This document shows positions 47,640 through 59,909 of a stretch of 64,000 bases of DNA, one piece after another (positions within the stretch are counted from its first letter, which is position 1; each line of letters starts with the position of its first letter). The stretch comes from Adiantum capillus-veneris (lineage: Eukaryota > Streptophyta > Polypodiopsida > Polypodiales > Pteridaceae). Below the pieces are notes generated by a model. It ran no database searches and had not been told where the DNA came from. It worked only from the letters and a program-made list of their open reading frames with translations. The stretch is from assembly GCA_014529385.2 (NCBI GenBank), contig CM043969.1:13651446-13715445 (forward strand), in the 5' to 3' direction. The translations under genes and the position numbers were made by a program.

Positions 47640-48955
47640 CTCCGAGGATGAGAGCGAGAGAGAGGGAGCTCTTTCCTCTTTTGCTGCGAGCACTCCTCGC
47701 CTTCCTCCTTGCCCCCGTTCAACAAAAAAAACTCTCCTTTTATTAATAGCCCTCTCCCAATGCACGACGCTGTCGTTGTGGGAACGAGGCTGATGATGTG
47801 GCGGGGCCAAGGTTCGACCAGCATGGAAATCGACGGGAACAGCTCCCAATTTGGTCGCCATGGACTGCTGCCCAGTTTTCGTTTCATCGGCGCGCTCATA
47901 ACAGCCCATCGCGAGCTCCTCTTTGCTTTCTTTGCGCCCTCTCCCCGCTGCCTGCACGCTTTCCTCCCGTTCTCTTTTTTTTTCTCTTCACATTCACTTA
48001 ACCCATTTTGGGCGGCCATTGAATGGATCTTTTAATATGGGTGGCCACTATCATTTGCCTTGGGCGGCCCTAGTGGGCGGCCTTAAGCCTTGTAAGACCA
48101 CCTTTGGCCTCAAGCTTTGTAAGGGAATCACATTTGGCATACATATCGGCCAAGGCAATGCCTTGCATAACATCATTTCCAACATCCCCTGACTAGTAAT
48201 ATCACCGTGAATTTTTGTGCCCATAAATGGTCTTGAATAGTGCCACAAGCCTGTTAGATGCTAGCATGAGTGATTGCATTTGAAGTAAGGCCTTCCCATC
48301 AAATTCGATAAAAAGTGTCAGAGTTTTGTTCCTGCTAGCCGGGTATTGCCAATCATGACTATTGTCGGCCAAGCACTGCATGAAATGGAATCCCGGACAT
48401 GAGACTCCTCAAGTTATTACAGCTCCCGCGTTCCAAAGCCTGGATGAAAGACAAAAACTCCGAGTTCATGAGACACCACCGAGCTGACCGGACTACTACG
48501 GAACCGGCCCCCGCTGAATCTTTAACGGCCAATATCTTGGCGATCGAAACTCCGATCACTGATCTGAAAAGACCGATGCGCTCCACAAAGTGAGCACTTT
48601 AGGTTCGTGCATTCATTTCATCTCTGTCACCTCAGCTGCAATTGCCCAATCCAGTACGGATCTGCATTTGACTTGAACTTTAAACTGCCATAACTTCTTC
48701 ACAGTAGCTCCAATTGACGAGCTGTAACGACAGGCCGATGGAGCACTTTAAGCACTACAATTCTAGATCATAAACTCCCATTTATGCTAACTTCAAGCAT
48801 AGGCCTTTTTAGCATCATTAAGGCATCAGTTGGCCCTTTTAAGCCGCATCTAGCATACATTAATAATTAAACTTGGCCTGTTAACAAGCCTTGCTCACTG
48901 ACCATTAATCAAGTAGGCTTCCAATAAGCTTAATGTGCATCTTCTTGGCATATTT
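47640..48955. other. No recognisable gene; possibly decayed LTR sequence
   Basis: Short frames on both strands lack motifs. The part at 48600-48950 resembles non-coding retroelement sequence (it ends abruptly where the gypsy pol homology begins), but I cannot identify LTR boundaries. Confidence 0.3.
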
Positions 48956-49476
48956 CTTAGCATGGGAGCGGAGCTGCACGACAACGGTTTTGAGAGATCC
49001 GAGAGTGTAAGTAAAGGTTGAGAGGTAAGCTTCTCTTTGAGCTTCTCAAAATCATTTTTCTCTTTTGAAATCTATGAATACTGAACGTTCTTCTTTGTTA
49101 AGCCATGTAATGGTCCCGCTATTTGTGAGATATTTTCTATGAAGTATCTATAGTATGCACACATACAAATAAAGCTTCGTAGCTCATGTAGATTCCTTGG
49201 ATTAGCCCATGCTTTTATTACCTCAAACTTTGTTGGATCCATACGGATACCATCCTGAGAGATATTAATGTGACCTAAATATTGAATCTCTTGAAGGAAA
49301 AATTCACTCTTGTTTTGATTAATTAATGAAAAGTTTATTCTCCCTCAAAGCTTGAAAGATTACCTGGAGGTGTTGTTTATGCTCCTCGAGAGAATTGGAG
49401 TAGATGATGATATCATCAAAGAACACTCTTATAAACTTGCGGTGGGGTCTAAAAATTTTCTCCATTAGGAGGTTAA

Positions 49477-50839
49477 CACTAGGTTGGTAATCTAAGTACA
49501 GGACATAAAAATGTATTTTTAGGGTTTTCCAAAAAACTTCCAAAACCATAGTAGATCCACTCATTTTGGAAAATCCTTTCGTGAGCTTATAGTTCAAGGA
49601 CTACTACATATGGAAAAAATCAAAACCTTGTAAAATTTATCATCTCTTGGTCACAACAAGCCTTCCAAAGTTGATGAACTAGTCCATTTTATCCAAAATC
49701 ACCATTGCTTACGGACGATTGTATATAAACATATGGTTTCTTTTGCCTCATCATTTTTTATTTGACAAAAAAAAGGTACACTCAAGACCTATCATCAACG
49801 TTTTTATAGTCACACTCAATAGAGATACTATATACATGTTTTGTTAGTTCCCTATAGGCCTTTGGATTCAAAAGGATCCATGGAGAATGTCAAGAGAATA
49901 ATAGATCTTTTACCAAGTGGAACCTTGGGGACAATGATGAAGTGCTAAACAACAAACATGAATTTAGCATTATGAACTCTAGAATCCCATAGAAACTACT
50001 CAATATCTAGCCAAATTTTTAAAAATTCATTAAATATGGTTACTATCTACATAATGCACACGATTGGCCTAAGAAACTAGCAATATTGAGAAAGCTATAC
50101 TTGCTACACTAGAATGTCTCGTATTCTTCTGCAATTGAAAGACTCAACCATCGTTGTGTACTTTGCTATATAGGGTATTAGGTGTACTTTGCTATATAGG
50201 GTATTAGGTGCCCCAAAACTCAAGGAAGATCAGATTTATGTTACACATGCCACTTACATAATTAAAACTGCATTTGGATATCAAGAAAGCCACCAAAAAA
50301 ATCATAAAAGAGCTAAATTTACCCAAAAAACTGGATTAGGTAATTCATAAAAATCATAAAAGAGCTAAATTTACCCAAAAAATTGGATTAGGTAATTCAT
50401 AAAAAATCATAAAAGAGCTAAATTTACCCAAAAAACTGGATTAGGTAATTCTTGTAATTTGATCAAAACTTTCAACTTTAACACTAAATTCTCCCTGGAA
50501 GCATTAGAACATGTTGAAAACTACTAAGGATAATCCTCTAGAAATCTAAACCTCACAAACTGAATTTTAGAGTGGTACTGTAAAACTTTGCAGAAAAGTA
50601 AAAAATAGGACCCATTTTTTCACACAGTTTAGGTTCAAATTTTTGTGCAAGAGTAAGTTAATGGTGAGATCAATATTCTAAAAAAAGGTCAAGTTTTTTT
50701 AATCTCATAAGACAAATTTGTTGATGTGTAGCACCTAGAAATTCGCTTTTAAACTCTTCAAAAAGCTCAAGAAAAATTGTCACTTAACAAGACATAAAAG
50801 TGTCTCGCGACATAAACGTGTTCCATAACCAACCTAGTG
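49477..50839. mobile_element. TTAA-flanked non-autonomous element, copy 1
   Basis: Its ends are CACTAGGTTGGTAA and a near-inverted AACCAACCTAGTG, with TTAA on both outer sides (49473-49476 and 50840-50843). Further in, ACAGGACATAAAA and AAGACATAAAAGTGTC extend the inverted ends. No coding capacity is seen. Internally it has three 53-bp copies of ATCATAAAAGAGCTAAATTT (50301-50455) and a 26-bp duplication near 50160-50210. Its removal with one TTAA restores the gypsy RT frame. Confidence 0.8.
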
Positions 50840-51131
50840 TTAAATGTGGCTGGAGCATTGGTCAAACCAAAAGGCACGTCGAGATATTCATAAAGACCAG
50901 ATGTTGTGTGGGAAGCGGCCTTTACAATATCTTCATTCACTATCCTTATTTGATGATAGCCACTTTTAGGTCAATCCTACTGAAGTAGGTAGAGCCTTGT
51001 AGATTACCAAATAGATATTCTACCTGCGGTACGGAAAATATGTTCTTGATAGTAATCCAATTTAGTGCTCTATAGTCAATACACATACGGTATGTGCCAT
51101 ATTTCTTTTGCACCAAAAGGATTGGTGAATA

Positions 51132-51425
51132 AAAGGGAGAGGAACTTAGGTCTCACCATCCCATTGTCTACCAGTTCATGCACTTGCCTCATAATCTCCT
51201 CTTGTTGAGCTTGAGAAACTCTATAAGGAGGCTTATTAGGCAGTGAGCTTCAAGGTACAATCTCTATCTTATGGTGAACAAAAGGGAGAGGAGCTTAGGT
51301 CTCACCATCCCCTTGTCTACCAGTTCATGCACTTGCCTCATAATCTCCTCTTGTTGAGCTTGAGAAACTCTATAAGGAGGCTTATTAGGTAGTGAGCTTC
51401 AAGGTACAATCTCTATCTTATGGTC
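51132..51425. repeat. 149-bp tandem duplication inside the gypsy remnant
   Basis: Two adjacent copies begin AAAGGGAGAG at 51132 and 51281 and include CCAGTTCATGCACTTGCCTC. This lengthens the linker before RT and is a post-insertion rearrangement. Confidence 0.85.
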
Positions 51426-51995
51426 ATCATCCCCTCATTTTGGAGGTAACTCTATAGGGATGCCATAGTTAAAAACATCTTGGAATCTATTTAAAAAATT
51501 AGACAACTCTAATTCCTCTTTATTCCTACCACTTTGATTTGGTAAAACTTTAGGATCATTTATGGAATCTTTAACAGGAATCATGTACGCAAAAATTGAG
51601 TTTTTAATTGACTTATCAAAAGCAAGTGAATTTACAAGAGGTATAGTATGACCTAACTCATTAGCATCTATATACATGTTCTTTTCCATGGTGAAATAAA
51701 TTCTCCTTTCAGGGAACTTCATATTGGTAGCCATGCGGTTGAACCATGGTGCCCCTAAAATAACATCTTCATGTTAGAGAGGAAAGTCCTCTTTGTCGAC
51801 GTAGATTTGGACATCAAGCCTCAATTTCCCAATCAAGGGATTAATGGAGGCTTGTTGTCCCTCCAAAGCTCCATTGGTAGTTACAATATCTCCCATCTCA
51901 AAAACTTGTATGCCCAACTTAGTGGCCAACTCCGTTGATATGAAGTTGTGTGTAGATCCAGGCTAGTTTATATCTATGCTACTTTTTGCTTTGGC

Positions 51996-54159
51996 AACTC
52001 AAAACTTTAGTTACTACTCTTCTTTACGTTTGAAAATTAGCTCTCAAGCAGCCACACCCATGGTTTAGAGATTGTTGATTGCAAAGAGTAGTGGAGAGGG
52101 TCTAACATTGCTTGGTTGATTATGGTTCTTGTTGAGCTTACTATGTTGAGCTTGCTAGTAGCTCAATAATGGTTACGCCAAAGGCAAGCCCTAAAAGACT
52201 CCATTATTGAGCCTATAGTTCCCAACGGTGTACCTCGATACCGCGATAATAAATCCCTGTCCCTCTTACCCTCTTGGAATGAACAGGTCCAACCTTTCAT
52301 GGACACAGAGAATAGTTGAGGATCGGATTTACTTGGAGCCGGTCCCCTCTCCAAAAGGCTTTTGTATTATAGATTCTCCCATAAAGAGAGACTTGGTACA
52401 ATACATGCTTTGTGTTCCTTGAGACCTTATTGATGCAATGAAGATGGTAAACTTCATGCACCAAAATTATGCCTGTAACTACCTTGCAAAAACATTAGCT
52501 TGTCCCCAGTTTCAATCCCAAGACCTGAAACATCTTCAAAGGTGGAGAGAGCTAGAAGGGAGTGAGGGAAGGGAAGAGGAAGAAGAAGAAACATACGAGA
52601 AATAATTACTTTCCTCACCATAGATTACTCTTAGAGCTTAGCTTAGCATATTAATATAGATAGTAAAGGAGATGAGCATGGCATCGAATCTCGACTCTTG
52701 GTTGGATTTGCATTCCATAGCCAAGAGGTGTTGGTGTAGGCGCTCTACTTCTCAAGCTTGGAGAGGAGATGGAGTTCTTGCTCAATACAATGAGAGAATG
52801 TGTGTGAGTGTGTGTGTGTGTGGAAGAGATGCAAAAAGCAAGCCCCCAGCTACAAGCCTTGGTCGATCCCTCCTTCTAGCTTATGCTTGCACCTCAGTGG
52901 CCCTTGCCAAGCTTAGTGAATCAATGGTCTTGGTCATAACTAGCAATAGAGGTAGCATTTGGACAAGTGTACTCCTTTCCCCTTTGAGAGAGAGGGCTTG
53001 AATAATGCTTGGATAATTATTTAATTAATCTAAATTCTCATTGGACCTCTCTAAAGCTCATCCAATGGACTTTAGGCACATTATGAGGGCAACCTTGCTG
53101 GGCGCTCGACATGTGTCCTATATGCCTCTTATGAAAGGGGTGACCCTTGAGAGGGTGCGTGTGTTCTCTCTCCTCCCCTACTTCTTGGGCTCACCCCCTC
53201 CTTTGTAGGAACCTTTTTTACTTCAAGCTCCTCAAGCATCTGAGTCATCAAGCACCTTAATCTGAGGTTCTCTCTCCTCAAGCACCGTAGTCAACTCAAG
53301 CATGGCAAGCACCTCAAGCATATGCCTAGCTTGCCTAAGGGCTAGAGTATCTAAAGCATATGCCTAGCTTGCCTAAGGTCTAAAGTATCTAAAGGTCCTA
53401 GGTCTAAGGACTTTTAACACTAACCTTTGGAGGTCTTTAATGAAGCTAACCCTAAGGTCTTTTAAGCTCCACTACCTTCTCATTGTTGTTTGGTAGACCA
53501 TCTCCTTTTTGAACCCTTAATGAGAAGTAGCTTTCTCTCCCTTTTGGTCCCATGCTGAGATAGATCTAAAAGCACATATCTATATTCTAACTCTTCTTCC
53601 CATCATTTTCCCACATTAAATGACCATTTCAATATGAGAAAATCATTTGGGATAGTTAGATATTAGATTTTATGACAACACTTTCAAGATGGGTTGGTGG
53701 CAGTGGCAAGGCCGACTTGGAAGGCAAAGTTATTGCGATTAACAAGAATACAATCAACATTTCACCAAGTGAAAAAAATTTGATAGTACACGGAGATCGG
53801 AGGGGGTTGTGGGACACAGTATTGCATGAAATCACCAATTCGCAAAAGGTACGTCTCGAGGATGTTGATGGTGCATGACGGCTCAAGATCGACTAGAGTG
53901 CAAAGGCACTACCAGCTTCGTGATCGTAGCCTTTTAGAGTGTCGTGTCGTGTTAAGAGATTTGAGCCTGTGCTTTTCTTACTTTTATTTTAAGGTGGATA
54001 GTTCAACTGTTGCTTTTTATTGACCCTTATTTCTGACATTTTAAAAAACACTTATTGATTGCCACGAGGAAGAATGTGGTAGCAACGTTCACTTAAACAC
54101 TTCAAAGTATTCATGGTAATAAAAATAGTTATTGATTGCTACAGGGAAGCAAGGTACCT
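51996..54159. other. No recognisable gene
   Basis: Unassigned sequence. A short TG run lies at 52798-52822. A 38-bp tandem pair (GCATATGCCTAGCTTGCCTA units at 53318 and 53356) lies within CTCAAG-rich sequence. The frame at 52672-53001 has no known motif. Confidence 0.4.
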
Positions 54160-54448
54160 AAGGCAATGGTCACGGGAGGCTTAGTTATCAGTTATTTGAA
54201 CAAATAACTAAGCCTCATTCTTGGTCACACGCAGAAAGGAGCATTAAATGAGTTACTAAGCCTAAGCTTTGTAACTATGCCGATTTTGGCATAGTTGTCA
54301 AGTTCAAGGCATAGTTGGGAGGATAAATGAATAACTAAGCCTAGCGTGACCATGCAAGAGGCTTAGTTATTCATTTAATGCTTTGTCTTTGCATAGTTGG
54401 CATAGTTACCAATAATTGATAACTAAGCCTCGATGTGACCATGCCCTA
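54160..54448. mobile_element. Hairpin MITE, about 290 bp
   Basis: The ends are inverted: AGGCAATGGTCAC then GAGGCTTAGTTATCA on the left, against the reverse complement AGGGCATGGTCAC then GAGGCTTAGTTATCA on the right. CATAGTT and AATAACTAAGCCT segments repeat in both orientations inside. It has no coding capacity. The size and structure fit a miniature inverted-repeat element; no clear target duplication was defined. Confidence 0.65.
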
Positions 54449-55003
54449 ACTAGGTTTAGTGTAAAATTCTTTTTTTTTTTTGCAAATTTGAAGATGTAAA
54501 GATAAAGACTACCTTAAAATGTTCCAAGTGCAAGCGCACTCGATCGTTGGTTGTACATTTATTAGACGACCAATTCCATTACAATGTCCAGGCCACGCGG
54601 ACCGGGGTGCCACATGCACGTGACATGCCGCTACAGAGAATAGTAGTACACTAGAACTCAACTAGAGAAGCGCACGCGTACATAAATGATTGGTGGACGG
54701 GGCCGATTTTAAAGTCCGAGATTGAATGTTCAACAAATATAGCTTATACAATGGGGGAAATTTTTCGCCCTTGACAGAAAATTAAAAATTTCGTGGGTAC
54801 AAAATCCTGATGTCTCCAACTGCTACAGTCAAGAATTAAGGCTCTGTGGGAGGATGGGTGCGGGCCGCTGCGTAGTCCACCTGGTCATACATCACCACTT
54901 CTCTACTCCTCCTCTGAGTTGACAGAAAAAAAACCTTAAATAAGTCCACATTACTATTTCAAATAAATAATTTTAGCCAATCCTAGCCGAGTTAGCCCAA
55001 TCT

Positions 55004-55290
55004 TCCAATCAGATTGCAGCTGATTAAAAATGTCGTGATTAATTCTACCATCCAATCAGATTGTAAATAGTTAGATACGTCATCAGATCACAACCCAATC
55101 TTGATCATCCAATCACACTGCACATAATTAGAGACGTCATCATAATTCGATCACCCAATCAGATTGCAGCCAACTAAAATTGTCTTGAGTAATTCTATCA
55201 TCCAATCAGATTGCCCCAGTCCCCCAATCAAAATGCAGCTAACTAAATCAAATGCCTCAAATAATCTGTCATCCAATCAGGGTTTCCCAA
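55004..55290. repeat. Diverged tandem repeat with CCAATCAGATTG cores
   Basis: Seven copies or variants of CCAATCAGATTG occur at 20-57 bp spacing, often preceded by CAT and followed by CAGCTAACTAA. The core CAATC-A-GATTG is itself a short palindrome and contains a CCAAT box. A (TC)n tract follows at 55519-55556. Confidence 0.65.
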
Positions 55291-55514
55291 ATCGACTTAC
55301 TCGAGAATGGCCTGCAGAGCGCCTCATGGTGATCGACGTTGATCGCCTGGCCACGTCTGTGATCAGATTGTTATGCAGCTCTGCATCTCCCGCCGCGTTT
55401 GTATCAGGACTGCCCTTATTACAATCACCTGCCAATTAATAATTCATACTACATAAGTAATTCGTCTTCATTATCCATAGTGGACCAACCAACGGAGACC
55501 ACGTAGCCTGTCTC

Positions 55515-55559
<45 letters not shown>

Positions 55560-56213
55560 GCAGGACAAGCTGGTTATACCTGCTGATGACTCGAGCTGCT
55601 TGCGAGCCTCCGCACGCGTAGCCGTACAAACCACCCACAACACTAGCGAAAAGGCCACGAGCACTGACACAACATTAATACGGCTAATTATTGCTGGGTT
55701 TTTCATAACTCCAGCCAGAAGCTGTTTACAGCTGCGGATCAGATTGCTGAAAATGTAAACCTTAGTCGAAGTTTATTAAGGTGTTCTAAACGTGAAATAT
55801 AGCCGGCAGGCGCAGCAGAGAGAGGAGTATGAGCCTCTCACTCTATTACTTATATAAAGAAGACGCAGCTCTTGTACTAATTCCTATAGAGACATGTTTC
55901 TTATACACTCCCTACCGCGTGCTTTAACTAATTTGTTGTGCTTCTAGACATAATTTGCGGTGTGAACACTTTTGGCACTGCTAGCTAGACTACAGCTTGC
56001 ACGCCATCCCCACACAATCCCCCACACATCAACCCTCACCATCAACACGGTTTGGTTGCCATACAAGCATCCTTCAATGCCAAATCCAAATGTCATCTTC
56101 TTCTTCAGATCCTCCCATAGTGATGTATTGCTGGCACATGCGCTCAATATGTAAGCACACATACATGCACGTACTTGATGTATGACTTTTCATCTCACTC
56201 CCCCTCCCTTAGT

Positions 56214-56641
<428 letters not shown>

Positions 56642-56946
56642 CTTAACTATACTCATCTATTAATTGCAATTTGATTGCAAAGGTCATACAATAACATTGT
56701 TTTGTGTAGCAAATTATGTGCATATAAATAATGGATTAAAACTACTCTAATCAACCAAGACACATACAAATACGCATCTATGTTGACACTATTAGGTGAA
56801 TAACACATATTAAATTTGACTCTAGTGCTTGTAGTAAACCTATTGCTCATGTTTAATTGCTATTTAAATCATTACAAACATCAGTGCATGTTAACTATAG
56901 ATTTTATGAATATGATATGCTAAGCAAGAGATATATATATAATTAA

Positions 56947-58272
56947 CACTAGGTTGGTAACCTAACAGGACATAAAAGTGTCCTTTCAGGGTTTTGAAAA
57001 AAACCTCCAAAACCATAGTAGATCCACTCATTTTGTAAAATCCTTTTATGAGGTTATAGTTCAAGGCCTACTACACATGGAAAAAATAAGAGACTTGTAA
57101 AATTTCTCATCTTTTGATCACACCAAGCCTCCAAAGTTGATGGACCAGTACATTTTCATCAAAACAGTCATTTCTTACGTTTTTTTGTATAAAAATAAGA
57201 TTAGGGATTTTTGTAGGACTTGAGATAAATTCCCTAGTTAACTTCAATGGGTTGGTGATCATAACATATGATTGCTTATCACTCACTATTTTTTGTTTTT
57301 CCAAAAGAAATAGGTACAAAAAAGTTGAATTTTTACCATTCTGCAAACCTATCTTCAAACTTTCTATAGCCACGCTGAATACAAATAATATATGCATGTT
57401 TTCTTAGTTCCCTATTGTCCTTTAGGTTCATAAGAGAAGCCATGGAGCATGTCAAAAGAATAATACATCTCTTACCAAGGGGAATCTTGGGGACAAAGAT
57501 GAAGTGCTAAATACATGCAGCAAACATGAAAAAACTGGGTTCAACATTATGAGTTGTAGAATCCCATAGAAACTATTGAATATCTAGCCAAATTTGATCC
57601 TTATGACTAGATATGGTTACTACCTACAAAATGCATATAGTTTTCACAAGAAACTAGAATGATTGAAAAAGCTATACTTGATATACTAGAATGTTTCGTT
57701 TTCTTCTATAATAGAAAAAATCAACCATCGTTGTGTACTATACAAAATAGGGTATTAGGTGCCCCAAACTCAAGGAATATTAGCTTTATGTTACAATATG
57801 GGACATAGAAAATCAAAACTACATTTGGATATCATGAAAGCCACCAAAAAAATCATAGAAGAGCTAAAATTGGCTAAAAATTAGGATTTGACATTTTTTG
57901 TAATTTGGTCATAACTTACAACTTTAACATTTATTTCTCCCTAGAAGCATCAGGACATGTTGAGGACTACTAAAGATAGTTCTCTAGCATTATAGACCTC
58001 ACAAACATGAATTCTAGAGTGGTATAGTTGCAAAAAGTTGAAAAAGGCCAAAAACAGGACCCGTTCTTTTACACAATTTAGGTTGTGAAATGTTGTGCAA
58101 GGACAAGGTTAAAGATGGAATTGATATTCCAAAAAAATATCGAGTTTTTTTCAGCTCATGAAACAACTTTCTAGATAGATATCACCTCAAAATCCATTTT
58201 GAAACTCTTGACATAATTCAAGGAAAATGGTCACTTAACAGGACATAAAAGTGTCCCATTACCAACCTAGTG
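56947..58272. mobile_element. TTAA-flanked non-autonomous element, copy 2
   Basis: It has the same family ends as copy 1: CACTAGGTTGGTAA on the left and TTACCAACCTAGTG on the right, here a perfect 14-bp inverted pair, flanked by TTAA (56943-56946 and 58273-58276). ACAGGACATAAAAGTGTCC follows at both ends. At 1326 bp it is close to copy 1 in size but has only one ATCATA(A/G)AAGAGCTAAA unit. It is non-coding. Confidence 0.85.
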
Positions 58273-59723
58273 TTAATGACTATGTGCTAAGGAAGCCATG
58301 CCTCCACACACGAAAAAAGGAAACTGCATGGTAATTTACTTATAATCCTTTTGTGAATGCAAGGTCCAAGGTTACAAGTACTCCATGTGTCCATCACCAA
58401 ACTAAATACTTGATAATCGGTGCAAATTAGGTGATATTAGCCTTTGGCTTAGCAAATACTCAAGATCGTGTTTATGAGTCCAAGTTAATTGATCTTGGAA
58501 CCTAATTCTCTTGAGTGATAATTTATCCAACACACACTCACATGTGTGCATGAAGTTTCTCTTTAATCCACCCCAGCTAGCACGATCCCATTCCCATCAA
58601 AATCAAGATTGAACCTGCAAAGAGATATGTGTGGCACATGCCAAAGGATGTGTACGTTTAGAGGGGGTGGATGTAGTAGTAGTACGGTACATTTACAATG
58701 TGAATTTCCATGTTCACCTCTCTCTTCATGCTTTTTGATATGAGGGATCAAATGCAACAATGTTCATACTATCAAATGTGTGAGAGTGGTTCCACGGCTA
58801 CAGTCATGTGCATCCTTTTTCGGGGTGGCGAGGCCCTAGACATGGCACCATGGCATGTTTTATCCCATTAAAATATTCCCAATATGGTTTAGAAATTTAC
58901 ATATATCAAGTGCATGGAGATGGCACAATCGTTTCGCCTAGAAAGTCCAGTGGGGACAATTTCGGCCAAAAACAGTAGGTTTCATGTGCAACCATAAATA
59001 ATGCATCTAAAGCTCTTTCCAGGTTGAAAAATGAGTTTCAACATGTGATTTGAGCCCAAGGGGATTCTCCCATAATTTTAGGGATTTGTCCCGACTCGTT
59101 TGGGCTTTTTACAGGTTAAAAAGGGGTATTTTTTGGGCTAAAAATGGTCATGAAATGGCTCAAAATTCCACATCTTTCATGGTTCCGTGAATATTAGAGG
59201 TGGAAGAATAAATTTGAAGAGAAATATTAGCTCATTTAGCCTCTCTCTAAAGGGATACATAGGCTTTTTCCATGGTATGTTAGGTAGTCCTGCACTGTTC
59301 CAACCTCGTGTTTGAGCGTGTGAGGTTTCCAACTGGGGTTTCTTATCCTCAAAAAGTATATAATATTGTCGATGGAGGTCCTCAAGATTCCATGAAATGG
59401 CCTCAACGATGAATTGAAGAAGGAAAAAAGTGTTTTTGAAAGTGCAAACATGCATTGTACTTGTGCAGTTAGGAACGAGGCTACACCAAATCATCACACA
59501 CACAAGAGTTTTGAGTTGAGCTTGATTCTTTTTTAGAATGAAGCTTACATGACTGGAGTTTTGCTCATTTTTGGTGCGCCTTCTTTTGCTTCAAATCTTC
59601 TGCGACTCACATGATTTTGCTGCGAACTCATAGAGTCAAAGGCCCGACGCTTTCCTAGTCGCACTTCACACTTCTTGATTACAACGTGAGTTTGATGCTT
59701 TCTCACTGTCATTTTGCAAGTAG
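58273..59723. other. No recognisable gene
   Basis: Unassigned single-copy-looking sequence. The longest frame (59177-59503, minus) has no known motif. Confidence 0.4.
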
Positions 59724-59909
59724 ATGACTTGTTGGTCATTTGTTCTGAATGAGACACAGATTGTTGAATTCAAGGTTGAATTGAATGCTACTTTCAAGAT
59801 GAAAGTCTTAGGGCTTTTGCATCATTACTTGGGCGTACGGTTTAAGGAGTGTCATGGAGGTATTGCTTTGTGTCAAGCAATTGAGAGAGAAAGCAAGAGT
59901 AACGTCTAA
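59724..59909 (+). pseudogene. Ty1/copia reverse-transcriptase fragment
   Basis: The frame carries VEFKVELNATFKMK then LGLLHHYLGV and GGIALCQ. These are the residues around the LG(L)LHY(F/Y)LG motif of copia-type RT. About 60 residues remain, with no neighbouring integrase or RNase H sequence seen. Confidence 0.65.

Larger units (their letters stand above)
48960..51995 (-). pseudogene. Degenerate Ty3/gypsy pol fragment (protease, RT, start of RNase H)
   Basis: Read on the minus strand, the order is that of a gypsy pol gene. A retropepsin-like GSTHNFIS (about 51963) is followed by ILGAPWFNRM (about 51760-51730), the pre-RT linker, CIDYRALNW (about 51090), [11 protein letters not shown] (about 50870), then beyond an insertion FFDDIIIYSN (about 49430) and the RNase H lead-in PRNLHELRSF (about 49200). 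The catalytic YxDD reads FFDD. Stops and frameshifts occur throughout, including a stop at the protease Asp position and a 149-bp tandem duplication (51132-51425). A 1363-bp element interrupts the RT frame at 49477-50839. It is a dead copy and no LTR is assigned. Confidence 0.8.

Noticed and set aside
47012..47793. Frames of 80-160 residues in the GA-rich region
   Set aside because: They consist of Arg-Glu or Ser-Leu runs from (GA)n/(CT)n and a duplicated segment.
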